In this document: piece by piece, positions 25,149-32,524 of the stretch | How positions within the stretch are numbered: the first letter of the stretch is position 1 | How the letters are laid out: each line of letters starts with the position of its first letter | From: Sphingomonadaceae bacterium | GTDB taxonomy: Bacteria; Pseudomonadota; Alphaproteobacteria; Sphingomonadales; Sphingomonadaceae | DNA length: 45,758 bases | Reading direction: 5' to 3' | NCBI GenBank assembly: GCA_947442095.1 | Contig: CANEVG010000001.1 | Coordinates: 1-45,758 of the forward strand | Made by a program: the position numbers and the translations under genes | The notes under the pieces: model-generated | Told to the model about the DNA's origin: nothing | Database searches by the model: none | The model's input: only the letters and a program-made list of their open reading frames with translations

Positions 25149-25652
25149 GTCCACCGCCTCGCGCACCACGGCGATCCCCGCCTCGCGCTGCTTCTTCAGC
25201 TCCTGCTTAAGCCATGCCGGATCCATCGCGATGATGAAGCCGAAGCTTACCCCGCCTTCTTTCCCGATCGTCGCGTGGTGCAGCTTGTGCGCCTGCACCA
25301 GCCGCTTGGCATAGCCGCGGCGTGGCACATACTTGAACCAGCGCTGATGAATCAGCCCATCGTGCAGCAGCGTGTAGATGATGCCGTAGATCAGCACGCC
25401 CACGCCTATCCACCAAGCCGGCTCCCATGAATAGGCCCCGGAAATCACCGGACTGCCGAACATGAACCCGCTGATGGAAATCGCCGCGCCGAACACGGCA
25501 TAGAAGTCATTGCGTTCGAAAAAGCCGTCATGCGGTTCGTGATGGTCGCGGTGCCAGGCCCAGCCGAACCCGTGCATGATGTATTTGTGGCTGCTCCAGG
25601 CCACAGCTTCCATCGCCCATACCGTGGCGAACACGATCAGAAATGCTGTCAT
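25146..25652 (-). CDS. crtZ: Beta-carotene hydroxylase (CrtZ-type, fatty-acid-hydroxylase superfamily)
   Basis: A 168-residue integral membrane di-iron hydroxylase that adds the 3 and 3' hydroxyl groups of beta-carotene on the way to zeaxanthin. All histidine clusters are present: HKYIMHG, HRDHHEPH, HDGLIH and HKLHH. Four hydrophobic helices surround them. ATG 25652 is the conserved start; the frame runs back to a TTG at 25712 without support. The TAG stop is formed by the last three bases of the adjacent MITE-like element. It stands alone, divergent from leuC, without other crt genes in view. Confidence 0.93.
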   Translation of the reverse strand: MTAFLIVFATVWAMEAVAWSSHKYIMHGFGWAWHRDHHEPHDGFFERNDFYAVFGAAISISGFMFGSPVISGAYSWEPAWWIGVGVLIYGIIYTLLHDGLIHQRWFKYVPRRGYAKRLVQAHKLHHATIGKEGGVSFGFIIAMDPAWLKQELKKQREAGIAVVREAVD

Positions 25653-25785
25653 GATACCGGTATAGCCCAATCGCACCTGCGATGCGAGCCTGCGCGCAGC
25701 CGCTCGCCCCAAGGGTCATACCGGTGTTGGCGCACTGGCCCTTTCCTGCTTGATAAGCCGCTCTTGCGGTTATACCTCGCCACGC

Positions 25786-27231
25786 ATGACCAGCATCACC
25801 CAAACTGCTACTGCCCGCACGCTTTACGAAAAGATCTGGGCCGCCCACGTCGTGGAAGACCGCGACGATGGCACCAGCCTCATCTATATCGACCGTCACC
25901 TCGTGCACGAGGTGACGAGCCCGCAGGCGTTCGAGGCGCTGCGGCTTGCGGGCCGCAAGGTGCGCCGCCCCGATCTCACGCTCGCGGTGCCCGATCACAA
26001 TCTGCCCACCACCGCGCGGCGCGACAGCGCAGGCGCGCGCATCGCCATTCCCGACCGCGAAAGCGCCGCGCAGCTCGCGGCGCTCGAGGCCAACGCCCCC
26101 GCCTTCGGCATCCGCTATATCGGCGATGCCGATGCGGAGCAGGGCATTGTCCACGTCGTCGGCCCGGAGCAGGGCTTCTCGCTCCCCGGGGCTACCATCG
26201 TCTGCGGCGATAGCCACACCGCCTGCCACGGCGGCCTCGGCGCGCTGGCCTTCGGCATCGGCACGAGCGAGGTCGAGCATGTGCTCGCCACGCAGACGCT
26301 GCTCCTGAAGCGCTCGAAGACCATGGAAGTGCGCATCGAAGGTGCGCTGCTGCCCGGTGTCTCGGCCAAGGACGTCATCCTTCACATCACCGGCGTGGTC
26401 GGCGCGGCGGGCGGCACCGGCCATGTCATCGAGTATACGGGTCAGGCCATCCGCGACCTTTCGATCGAAGGCCGCCTCACCGTCTCCAACATGGCGATCG
26501 AACACGGCGCGCGCGCCGGGCTCATCGCGCCGGACGAGAAGACTTTCGCCTATATCGAAGGCCGCCCTTATGCCCCCAAGGGCGCGGACTGGGACAAGGC
26601 CGTGGCATGGTGGCGCAGCCTCGCGACCGATCCAGGCGCGAAGTATGACAAGGTCGTGGTCATCAACGCTGCCGATATCGCCCCCAGCGTCACGTGGGGC
26701 ACCAGCCCGGAAGACGTGCTGCCGATCACCGGCTTCGTCCCCGCACCCGATAGCTTTGCCGATCCTTCGAAGCAGGCTGCCGCGCGCGCCAGCCTTGAAT
26801 ACATGGGCCTTGTACCCGGCCAGCGGATGGACTCGGTCGAAGTCCAGAACGTGTTCATCGGGTCGTGCACCAACAGCCGGATCGAAGACTTGCGCGCCGC
26901 CGCCGCCGTCCTCAAAGGCCGCACCAAGGCCGCGAACGTCAAGTGGGCCATCGTCGTCCCCGGCTCGGGCCTCGTGAAGCGCCAGGCCGAAGCCGAAGGA
27001 CTCGACAAGGTGTTTATCGACGCGGGCCTCGAATGGCGCGAACCCGGCTGCTCGGCTTGCCTCGGCATGAACCCGGACAAAGTGCCCGCGGGCGAACGCT
27101 GCGCCAGCACCTCAAACCGCAACTTCGTCGGCCGTCAGGGTCCGGGCGCGCGCACCCACCTCGTCTCACCCGCCATGGCCGCCGCCGCTGCGGTGACGGG
27201 CCGGCTGACGGATGTGCGCGAACTGGTGTGA
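25786..27231 (+). CDS. leuC: 3-isopropylmalate dehydratase large subunit (LeuC)
   Basis: A 481-residue aconitase-family enzyme. With LeuD it isomerises 2-isopropylmalate to 3-isopropylmalate in leucine synthesis. The 4Fe-4S ligands are Cys361 (GSCTNSR), Cys422 and Cys425 (GCSACLGMN). Other family blocks are VCGDSHTACHGGLGALAFGIGTSEVEHVLATQ and the C-terminal STSNRNFVGRQGPGARTHLVSP. ATG 25786 (MTSITQTATARTLYEKIW) is the family start. leuD lies 2.36 kb downstream, with a toxin-antitoxin pair and other genes between them. Confidence 0.98.
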   Translation: MTSITQTATARTLYEKIWAAHVVEDRDDGTSLIYIDRHLVHEVTSPQAFEALRLAGRKVRRPDLTLAVPDHNLPTTARRDSAGARIAIPDRESAAQLAALEANAPAFGIRYIGDADAEQGIVHVVGPEQGFSLPGATIVCGDSHTACHGGLGALAFGIGTSEVEHVLATQTLLLKRSKTMEVRIEGALLPGVSAKDVILHITGVVGAAGGTGHVIEYTGQAIRDLSIEGRLTVSNMAIEHGARAGLIAPDEKTFAYIEGRPYAPKGADWDKAVAWWRSLATDPGAKYDKVVVINAADIAPSVTWGTSPEDVLPITGFVPAPDSFADPSKQAAARASLEYMGLVPGQRMDSVEVQNVFIGSCTNSRIEDLRAAAAVLKGRTKAANVKWAIVVPGSGLVKRQAEAEGLDKVFIDAGLEWREPGCSACLGMNPDKVPAGERCASTSNRNFVGRQGPGARTHLVSPAMAAAAAVTGRLTDVRELV

Positions 27232-27248
27232 TGGGCTCTCAAGGTATA

Positions 27249-27282
27249 TCCCGTTGACATATCCCACGGGAATGCGCATCTT
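27249..27282 (+). promoter_or_regulatory. Putative vapBC promoter and operator
   Basis: TTGACA at 27254-27259 and CATCTT at 27277-27282 (17-bp spacing) resemble a vegetative promoter. Arms TCCCGT (27249-27254) and ACGGGA (27266-27271) form an inverted repeat across the -35 box, and ATATCCC is repeated directly. This is where a VapB dimer would be expected to bind. The predicted start of transcription nearly coincides with the GTG of vapB, so the message may be leaderless. Confidence 0.5.
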
Positions 27283-27288
27283 CAAGCG

Positions 27289-27531
27289 GTGAACGCACCC
27301 TCGCGCCTTTCCAGACGGGCCGCCGTCTTCAAGTCGAACCGCAGTCAGGCGGTGCGCATTCCCAAGGATCTCGCGTTCCCGGAAAGCGTCAAGCAAGTCG
27401 TCGTGCGCAAGCAGGGCCGCAGCCTAGTCATCACACCGGTCAACCAGTTCTGGGATGAGTTCTTTGACCAGGCGGGGATCGACATTCAGGAACCCTCCGA
27501 ACTGCCATACGACATCCGCGAAACGTTGTAA
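27289..27531 (+). CDS. vapB: VapB-type antitoxin (SpoVT/AbrB fold)
   Basis: An 80-residue antitoxin. The N-terminal swapped-hairpin DNA-binding domain is clear: RRAAVFKSNRSQAVRIPKDLAFP followed by VVVRKQGRSLVITP. The C-terminal tail WDEFFDQAGIDIQEPSELPYD should wrap the toxin. It starts with GTG and has no ribosome site, consistent with a leaderless message. Its TAA overlaps the vapC ATG (TAATG), the usual coupling in this class. Confidence 0.93.
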   Translation: MNAPSRLSRRAAVFKSNRSQAVRIPKDLAFPESVKQVVVRKQGRSLVITPVNQFWDEFFDQAGIDIQEPSELPYDIRETL

Positions 27532-27929
27532 TGCTGGTATCGTTACTGGATACCAATCTGTGCATTCGTGCGCTGCGCGATCGGCCACCCGCCATCCGTG
27601 ATCGTTTGCAGCGCGAACAGGATACGCTCTGCATTTCCACCGTTGTGCTCTACGAACTCTACGTGGGGGCTGCACAGTCTGCTGCGCCCGAGGCCAACCG
27701 GGCGGTCATCGATGCCTTTGTCGAACCGCTGCCCGTGCTTGAATTCGATGCCGAGGCCGCCTTTCATGCGGCGTCGATCCGCGTTGATCTTGCGCGCAAG
27801 GGCCAGATCATTGGGCCCTATGATCTGCTCATCGCCGGCCATGCCCGCAGTCTCGGCCTTGTGGTCGTAACCGGCAACCTGCGTGAGTTCGGCCGGGTTG
27901 AAGGGCTGCGCTGCGAAGACTGGCTCTGA
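27531..27929 (+). CDS. vapC: VapC-type toxin (PIN-domain ribonuclease)
   Basis: A 132-residue PIN-domain RNase. Acidic residues expected to bind Mg are Asp7 (LLDTN), Glu42 (VLYELYVGA) and Asp98 (GPYDLLIAGHA). The C-terminal TGNLREFGRVEGLRCEDW block is canonical for the tRNA-cleaving VapC group, with one Asn-Asp position replaced by Asn. All key acids are present, so the toxin looks intact. The pair interrupts the leuC-leuD region. Confidence 0.93.
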   Translation: MLVSLLDTNLCIRALRDRPPAIRDRLQREQDTLCISTVVLYELYVGAAQSAAPEANRAVIDAFVEPLPVLEFDAEAAFHAASIRVDLARKGQIIGPYDLLIAGHARSLGLVVVTGNLREFGRVEGLRCEDWL

Positions 27930-28259
27930 TCTCGGCTCTCCGATTTCGGCCCCGACATCTTGGCCCCCCATCTCGATTGGCCGCACCCCTGCCACGCCCT
28001 GCCGACACGCCCGAATGCCCGCAATTTCGGGCGCTTGTCCGGCGGAAACGTCCTGCCGCATGCACCGCACGGCGCGCCCCCGGAACTGTCCGTCCGGTGC
28101 GGTTCGTTCATCTGACAGAAAGGCTCGCTCCCCACTCAGGAACGCGATACCGTTCATCTTCGCCCCGTATCGCCTGAAGCGTTTGGGAGCAGCGAAGTGG
28201 GCGGGGCCTAGGCTGTGCCGGTTTCCCGGCCCACTGAATTCGATTTGAGGAGGTCAATA
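27930..28259. other. Gene-free stretch between vapC and the OmpA-type gene
   Basis: No credible gene is seen in these 330 bp. A perfect 7-bp hairpin, GCCCGAA (28009-28015) with TTCGGGC (28026-28032), could end the vapBC message, though no T-run follows. The 3' end carries the ribosome site AGGAGG at 28248-28253. The promoter of the OmpA-type gene must lie here, but I cannot place it. Confidence 0.5.
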
Positions 28260-29129
28260 ATGCGTGTCTTGAACCAGGGAGCGATCGTGCTCGGAATGCT
28301 CGCCGCATCCGTGCCAGCCGGCGTCCTCGCACAGGCGCAGGAACTTCCGCCCGCCGATCTTTCCACCAGCATCGCACCGCCCTCGGCAGAGCCTGCCGCC
28401 CTGCTCAAGGGGCCGGATATCAAGGGCTTCATCTCGCGCCGCAGCGCAGACCGGATGGAGATCACTGCGGACGATGGCAGCAAGAGCATCGTCAACATCA
28501 ACGACTATACCAAGATCCGCTCAAGCAAGGGCCTGTTCGGAATGAGCCGCCAGCAGCTCGCCGCCAATGCGCTGCTCAACGGCCTGCCGGTCACCGTGCG
28601 CACCCTGCAATCGGGCGATGCGCTGATGGCCAGTGACATCATGTTCAAGGACAAGGATCTCAAGATCGCGACGATGATCCGCACCGGCACCAAGCAGGGC
28701 TTCGATGAGCAAACCGCTGCCACCGACGCGCTGCGCAGCCGCTTTGGCGATATCGACGAGTACAATATCAAGAGCTCGATCAACGTGAACTTCGATAGCG
28801 GCAAGTCGCTGCTTTCCCCTAACGGCAAGGTCGCGCTGTGCGATACCGCCACCGAGGCGCAGGCCATGAAAAACGCGATGCTGCTGGTGGTGGGCTACAC
28901 CGATTCGACCGGCAGCGAAGAGGTCAACCAGCGCCTCAGCGAAGCCCGCGCCGCGCGCGTGGTCAATTATCTGCAGCAGACCTGCCGCTGGAAGCCCTAT
29001 CGCATGCTCACCCCCACTGGCATGGCCACCGCCGATCCGCTGGCTGACAACAGCACCCCCGAAGGCAAAGCGCAGAACCGCCGCGTCTCGATCAACGTGC
29101 TGGTGAGCAAGGCAGTCGACGGGCTCTGA
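28260..29129 (+). CDS. OmpA-family envelope protein
   Basis: A 289-residue exported protein. A signal peptide (ending GVLAQA) is followed by a middle region of unknown fold with two repeated regulatory-looking strands (IEGF-like GFISRRSADRMEITADDGSK and LNGLPVTVRTLQSGD). The C-terminal OmpA/MotB peptidoglycan-binding domain is clear: INVNFDSGKSLLSPNGK, VVGYTDSTGSEEVNQRLSEARAARVVNYL, and NRRVSINVLV. AGGAGG 6 bp before ATG 28260 is a consensus ribosome site. No beta-barrel is visible, so it is probably periplasmic and wall-bound. Confidence 0.9.
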   Translation: MRVLNQGAIVLGMLAASVPAGVLAQAQELPPADLSTSIAPPSAEPAALLKGPDIKGFISRRSADRMEITADDGSKSIVNINDYTKIRSSKGLFGMSRQQLAANALLNGLPVTVRTLQSGDALMASDIMFKDKDLKIATMIRTGTKQGFDEQTAATDALRSRFGDIDEYNIKSSINVNFDSGKSLLSPNGKVALCDTATEAQAMKNAMLLVVGYTDSTGSEEVNQRLSEARAARVVNYLQQTCRWKPYRMLTPTGMATADPLADNSTPEGKAQNRRVSINVLVSKAVDGL

Positions 29130-29151
29130 TACTTGTGCGGTGCGGGGCGGG

Positions 29152-29166
29152 GCGCAGGCTCTGCGC
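29152..29166 (+). terminator. Short GC hairpin after the OmpA-type gene
   Basis: GCGCAG-GCT-CTGCGC is a perfect 6-bp stem with a 3-nt loop, 22 bp past the stop codon. It is followed by CGTTCAACTTCC, only weakly T-rich, so termination is plausible but not certain. Confidence 0.35.
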
Positions 29167-29319
29167 CGTTCAACTTCCCGCAACCTGACGGGATCTAGAA
29201 TCCACACCCGAAGCCAAAAGCTGACTTCACGCGCAATTGCTTGCGGATAGACCCTCCGGCCCGCTTGCAATCGCCGGGATGCAGTTCGAACGTGATCGCA
29301 GGGATCAAGGAGCAATCGT

Positions 29320-29505
29320 GTGAGCAAGAAAAGCGATAAGGACGGCCCGAAAGACCATGGCAGCTGGACCGGTCCGGCGGCCATTGCCGGTGCGGCCATC
29401 GGCTCCGCAGCGCTTGCCGCCGCGCTGCTCTATTCCTCGCGCCGCAAGGAACGCGCCGATAAGGCCGCTCCCAAGCCGCCGGTCGATCCCATCGACACCG
29501 ATTGA
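29320..29505 (+). CDS. Small single-helix membrane protein
   Basis: A 61-residue protein starting with GTG 29320, with AAGGAG 7 bp upstream. It has a charged N terminus (MSKKSDKDGPKDHGSW), one Ala/Gly-rich helix (AIAGAAIGSAALAAALLYSS) and a basic then acidic tail. Similar short proteins are common in sphingomonads near leuD, but no function is known to me. It is 76 bp ahead of the leuD GTG, with a repeat between them. Confidence 0.7.
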   Translation: MSKKSDKDGPKDHGSWTGPAAIAGAAIGSAALAAALLYSSRRKERADKAAPKPPVDPIDTD

Positions 29506-29515
29506 GTTCTCTCAT

Positions 29516-29555
29516 GGCCTTTCCCCTTCGGAGCGAGGGGAACATGGCCTTGCAA
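29516..29555. repeat. REP-like hairpin, copy 4 (short)
   Basis: ATGGCCTTTCCCC and GGGGAACATGGCC face each other around TTCGGAGCGA, giving a short C/G hairpin of the same style as the larger copies. It lies between the small membrane protein gene and leuD. Confidence 0.5.
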
Positions 29556-29586
29556 GCCCCGCACCGCTGAGGCTAAGGCAGTGCCC

Positions 29587-30177
29587 ATGGAACCTGTCAC
29601 CACCATTGATGGCCGCGCCATCCCGTTCGGCCGCAAGAACATCGATACCGATGTCATCATCTCCGCCGAATGGCTGAAGACCATCAGCCGCGAAGGGCTG
29701 GGGCGCGGCGCCTTCCAAGTGCTGCGGAAGGAGCCGGACAATCTGTTCGATCGCGCCGAGTTCAAGGGCGCGCCTGCGCTCATCGCGGGTGACAACTTCG
29801 GCTGTGGCTCCAGCCGTGAACACGCCGCCTGGGCGCTGCTTGACATGGGCATCAAGGCCGTCATCGCGCCCTCGTTCTCCGACATTTTCTCAAGCAATGC
29901 CTTCAAGAACGGGATTCTCACCGTCGTCCTGCCGCAGGAAGCGATCGACCGGCTGATGGAAGTGGCGGCAACTGACCCGGTCCACATCGACCTCGAAACC
30001 CAGACGATCACGACCCCGTTCCAGGACCGCTTCGAGTTCGAGATCGATCCGTTCCGCAAGCACTGCCTGATGAGTGGCCTGGATGAAGTCGGCCTCACCA
30101 TGGCGCGCGGTGATGCCATCGCCGCGTTCGAAAGCGTCGCCAGCGCCGAGCGCCCCTTCCTCGCGCATCCGGCTTAA
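29587..30177 (+). CDS. leuD: 3-isopropylmalate dehydratase small subunit (LeuD)
   Basis: A 196-residue swivel-domain subunit that completes the LeuCD isomerase. Family blocks are GRAIPFGRKNIDTDVIISAEWLK, GDNFGCGSSREHAAWALLDMGIKAVIAPSFSDIF and NGILTVVLPQ. Two starts are possible: GTG 29581 and ATG 29587. AAGG 8 bp before the ATG favours the latter. In most relatives it lies close to leuC; here it is 2.36 kb away. Confidence 0.97.
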   Translation: MEPVTTIDGRAIPFGRKNIDTDVIISAEWLKTISREGLGRGAFQVLRKEPDNLFDRAEFKGAPALIAGDNFGCGSSREHAAWALLDMGIKAVIAPSFSDIFSSNAFKNGILTVVLPQEAIDRLMEVAATDPVHIDLETQTITTPFQDRFEFEIDPFRKHCLMSGLDEVGLTMARGDAIAAFESVASAERPFLAHPA

Positions 30178-30253
30178 CCAGCCGATTAAAAACCGCTTCC
30201 CAAGCCTGCCAAAACATGGCTCAAAAGTGGCAACCAGAACACCGGAGAGACCC

Positions 30254-31252
30254 ATGATAACCCTGCGCACCCACGATGTCGGCGGCCCTGAAACCCTCAC
30301 GCTCGACGAGATCGCCGATCCCGTCGCCGCGCCCGGCCAGGTCGTCGTCGCGATCAAGGTCTGCGCGATCAACTTCCCCGATACCCTGATGATCCGCGAC
30401 ATGTACCAGTTCAAGCCGCAGCGCCCTTATGCGCCCGGCGGCGAATTTGCCGGTGTGATCGAAAGCGTGGGTGAGGGCGTGACCGGCTGGAAGGCCGGAG
30501 ACCGCGTCATCGGCATGTGCGGCAACGGCGGCCTTGCGCAGAAGGTTGCGCTTGAGGCGCACCGGCTGTTTCCGCTGCCCGAAGGCGTCTCGTTCGAGAC
30601 CGGCGCGTCGCTGCTGATGACGTATGGCACCACGATCCACGGCCTCAAGGATCGCGGCCGGATCAAGGCGGGCGAGACCATGCTCGTCCTCGGTGCCGCT
30701 GGCGGGGTCGGGATCTCGGCGATCGAGCTTGGCAAGGCTTATGGCAACCGCGTCATCGCCGCCGTCTCCAGCGAGGAAAAAGCCGCCGCCGCGCGCGAAG
30801 CGGGCGCGGACGACGTGGTGATCTATGGCCGCCCGCCGTTCGACAAGGACCAGAGCAAGGCGCTTGCCGAAGCGTTCAAGGCTGCCTGCGGGCCAAACGG
30901 GGCGGATATCGTTTATGATATCGTCGGCGGTGATTATTCCGAGCCCGCCGTGCGCGCCATCGCATGGGAAGGCCGCTTTCTCGTCGTCGGTTTCCCCGCT
31001 GGTATCGCCAAGCTGCCGCTCAATCTCACACTGCTCAAATCCTGCGATGTCTGCGGCGTGTTCTGGGGCGCATTCGTGGCACGCGAGCCCGAACGCAACG
31101 CCGCGAATGTCGCCGAGCTCTTCGCGCTGCTGAAAGAAGGCCGCATCAACCCGCGCGTCTCGGCCCGCTTTCCGCTCGAACGCGGCGGCGAAGCCATCGC
31201 CATGCTCGCCGATCGCAAGGCCGTGGGCAAAGTCGTCGTCACGATGGAGTAA
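30254..31252 (+). CDS. NADPH:quinone oxidoreductase family protein (zinc-free MDR)
   Basis: A 332-residue medium-chain dehydrogenase/reductase. The N-terminal GroES-like domain has VCAINFPDTLMIRDMYQFKPQRPYAPGGEFAGVIESVGEGV. The Rossmann domain carries LVLGAAGGVGISAIELGKAYG, the AAGGVG form typical of NADPH-quinone or enoyl reductases. Zinc ligands are absent. GGAGAG precedes ATG 30254. Many such enzymes reduce quinones or unsaturated acyl-CoAs; the substrate cannot be inferred. Confidence 0.92.
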   Translation: MITLRTHDVGGPETLTLDEIADPVAAPGQVVVAIKVCAINFPDTLMIRDMYQFKPQRPYAPGGEFAGVIESVGEGVTGWKAGDRVIGMCGNGGLAQKVALEAHRLFPLPEGVSFETGASLLMTYGTTIHGLKDRGRIKAGETMLVLGAAGGVGISAIELGKAYGNRVIAAVSSEEKAAAAREAGADDVVIYGRPPFDKDQSKALAEAFKAACGPNGADIVYDIVGGDYSEPAVRAIAWEGRFLVVGFPAGIAKLPLNLTLLKSCDVCGVFWGAFVAREPERNAANVAELFALLKEGRINPRVSARFPLERGGEAIAMLADRKAVGKVVVTME

Positions 31253-31265
31253 GGACACAGCAGAT

Positions 31266-31336
31266 CCTCCCCATTTTTGCGAAGTGCAAAAGGGGAGGTG
31301 GCAGCCCGCAGGGCTGACGGAGGGGCAACTCACCCC
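31266..31336. repeat. REP-like repeat, copy 5, with strong hairpin
   Basis: CCTCCCC (31266-31272) and GGGGAGG (31292-31298) close a stem that continues as TTTTGC/GCAAAA around GAAGT. It is followed by TGGCAGCCCGCAGGGCTGAC and GGAGGGG. Copy 7 at 36895 shares the GGGGAGGTGGCAGCCCGCAG core almost base for base. It sits between convergent genes and could end transcription both ways. Confidence 0.8.
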
Positions 31337-31755
31337 TACCTCACCCGCGTCCACACCTGCGTCTTGCACAGCGGCCACACGATGCACCCACGCACGCTTA
31401 TCTCGTTCGCCGATTTGAGCATGGCGGTCGCCTTGTAAGTGCCGCCGTCCTCGGGGTTGTAGATCGTGCCCGTCCACGTCTTGCCCGAAGGCTTGAGGCC
31501 CCGAAACACATAGCTCCCGAGCAACGGCCGACTGCGCAACGCCGGGTTCTTGTTGTTGCGGTCGATCTGCTGGGCAGCCGGGGTGTTTGGATCGCCGCCA
31601 ACCACCTTGCCGCACAGCCCGCCGTCGCAGGTCGAAATCTCGATGAGCCCGCCCCGGTCGGGCGTGCGCCAAGTGCCATGCGCCGCGCGGTCCTGCGCCA
31701 GCGCGGGCGCTGCCGCCAGTATCACCAGCGCCATGCCCATCACCCACTTCGTCAT
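31336..31755 (-). CDS. DUF2147 exported protein
   Basis: A 139-residue secreted protein. A signal peptide (ending APALA) is followed by the DUF2147 fold: GTWRTPDRGGLIEISTCDGGLCGKVVG, then a GKTWTGTIYNPEDGGTYKATAML-type strand pair and a C-terminal VRGCIVWPLCKTQVWTR. Several Cys could form disulfides. GAGGAAA precedes ATG 31755, which overlaps the stop of the upstream TRIC-type gene (ATGA). Family function is unknown. Confidence 0.92.
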   Translation of the reverse strand: MTKWVMGMALVILAAAPALAQDRAAHGTWRTPDRGGLIEISTCDGGLCGKVVGGDPNTPAAQQIDRNNKNPALRSRPLLGSYVFRGLKPSGKTWTGTIYNPEDGGTYKATAMLKSANEISVRGCIVWPLCKTQVWTRVR

Positions 31756-32438
31756 TCTGTTTCCTCTCGTCCGCCATAGGCCGGTAGCGCCAGCCGCCAA
31801 TGGATTGCCGCGCCGCGCAGGCCAAACCCTGCTAGCGCCGAAACCGGCCAGACTAGCGCGTTGGCCAGCCCAAGCCCGTGTCCCAGCGCGCATATTGCAG
31901 AGGCCAGGGCGGCGGGCGTCACATACAATTCGGGCCGCATGATGATCGAGGGCCGCCCGGCGATCACATCGCGGATCACGCCGCCCACGCAGCCCGTGAT
32001 CACCCCCATCAGCGCCGCCGGCACAGGCGCCACGCCAAAGGCGAGCGCCTTGGCCGTGCCCAGCATGGCATAGGCGCCCAGCACCGCCGCGTCCGCCCAT
32101 TCCAGCGTTCCGCCGCCCTGTGTAGCACCCTGCCACCAGCGCTCCGGCGTGAACCACACCATCAGCGCCACGCCCAGGCAGATCGGCGCGGTCCACGCAT
32201 CGCGCACCCAGAAGACCGGCGCACCGATCAGCAGATCGCGCACCGATCCGCCGCCCACCCCGGTCACCACGGCAAAAAACCCCATGGTCACAAAGGTCTG
32301 GCGCATTCGCGCGGCCAGCAGCGCGCCGCTCAGCGCGCCAATAGCAATGCCGATGGGGTCGAGCGCGCTGATCAGCGCAAAGACATCCGCTGCGGGCAAG
32401 CGCGGCGGCGCGGGGAGTTGAAGGGCAAGTGCGGGCAT
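31752..32438 (-). CDS. TRIC/UPF0126 family membrane protein (YicG-like)
   Basis: A 228-residue inner-membrane protein made of two homologous three-helix repeats. Each repeat holds a GGxxRD loop: VTGVGGGSVRDLLIG in the first, ITGCVGGVIRDVIAG in the second. This is the signature of TRIC-type trimeric cation channels, of which bacterial members conduct K+ or other small cations. It is translationally coupled to the DUF2147 gene, and divergent from the cyclic-di-GMP gene. Confidence 0.92.
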   Translation of the reverse strand: MPALALQLPAPPRLPAADVFALISALDPIGIAIGALSGALLAARMRQTFVTMGFFAVVTGVGGGSVRDLLIGAPVFWVRDAWTAPICLGVALMVWFTPERWWQGATQGGGTLEWADAAVLGAYAMLGTAKALAFGVAPVPAALMGVITGCVGGVIRDVIAGRPSIIMRPELYVTPAALASAICALGHGLGLANALVWPVSALAGFGLRGAAIHWRLALPAYGGREETE

Positions 32439-32524
32439 CGCTCCTCCCTTAGGGCGAAAGTAACCTGCCGGCGACTATCAAGTCGTATTCAAGGCATCTT
32501 GCGCGAACAGGCGGTCCCGGTCCG

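Noticed and set aside
25528..26505. A 325-codon minus frame across crtZ and leuC
   Set aside because: It overlaps two well-supported genes and shows no domain; it is a composition artefact.
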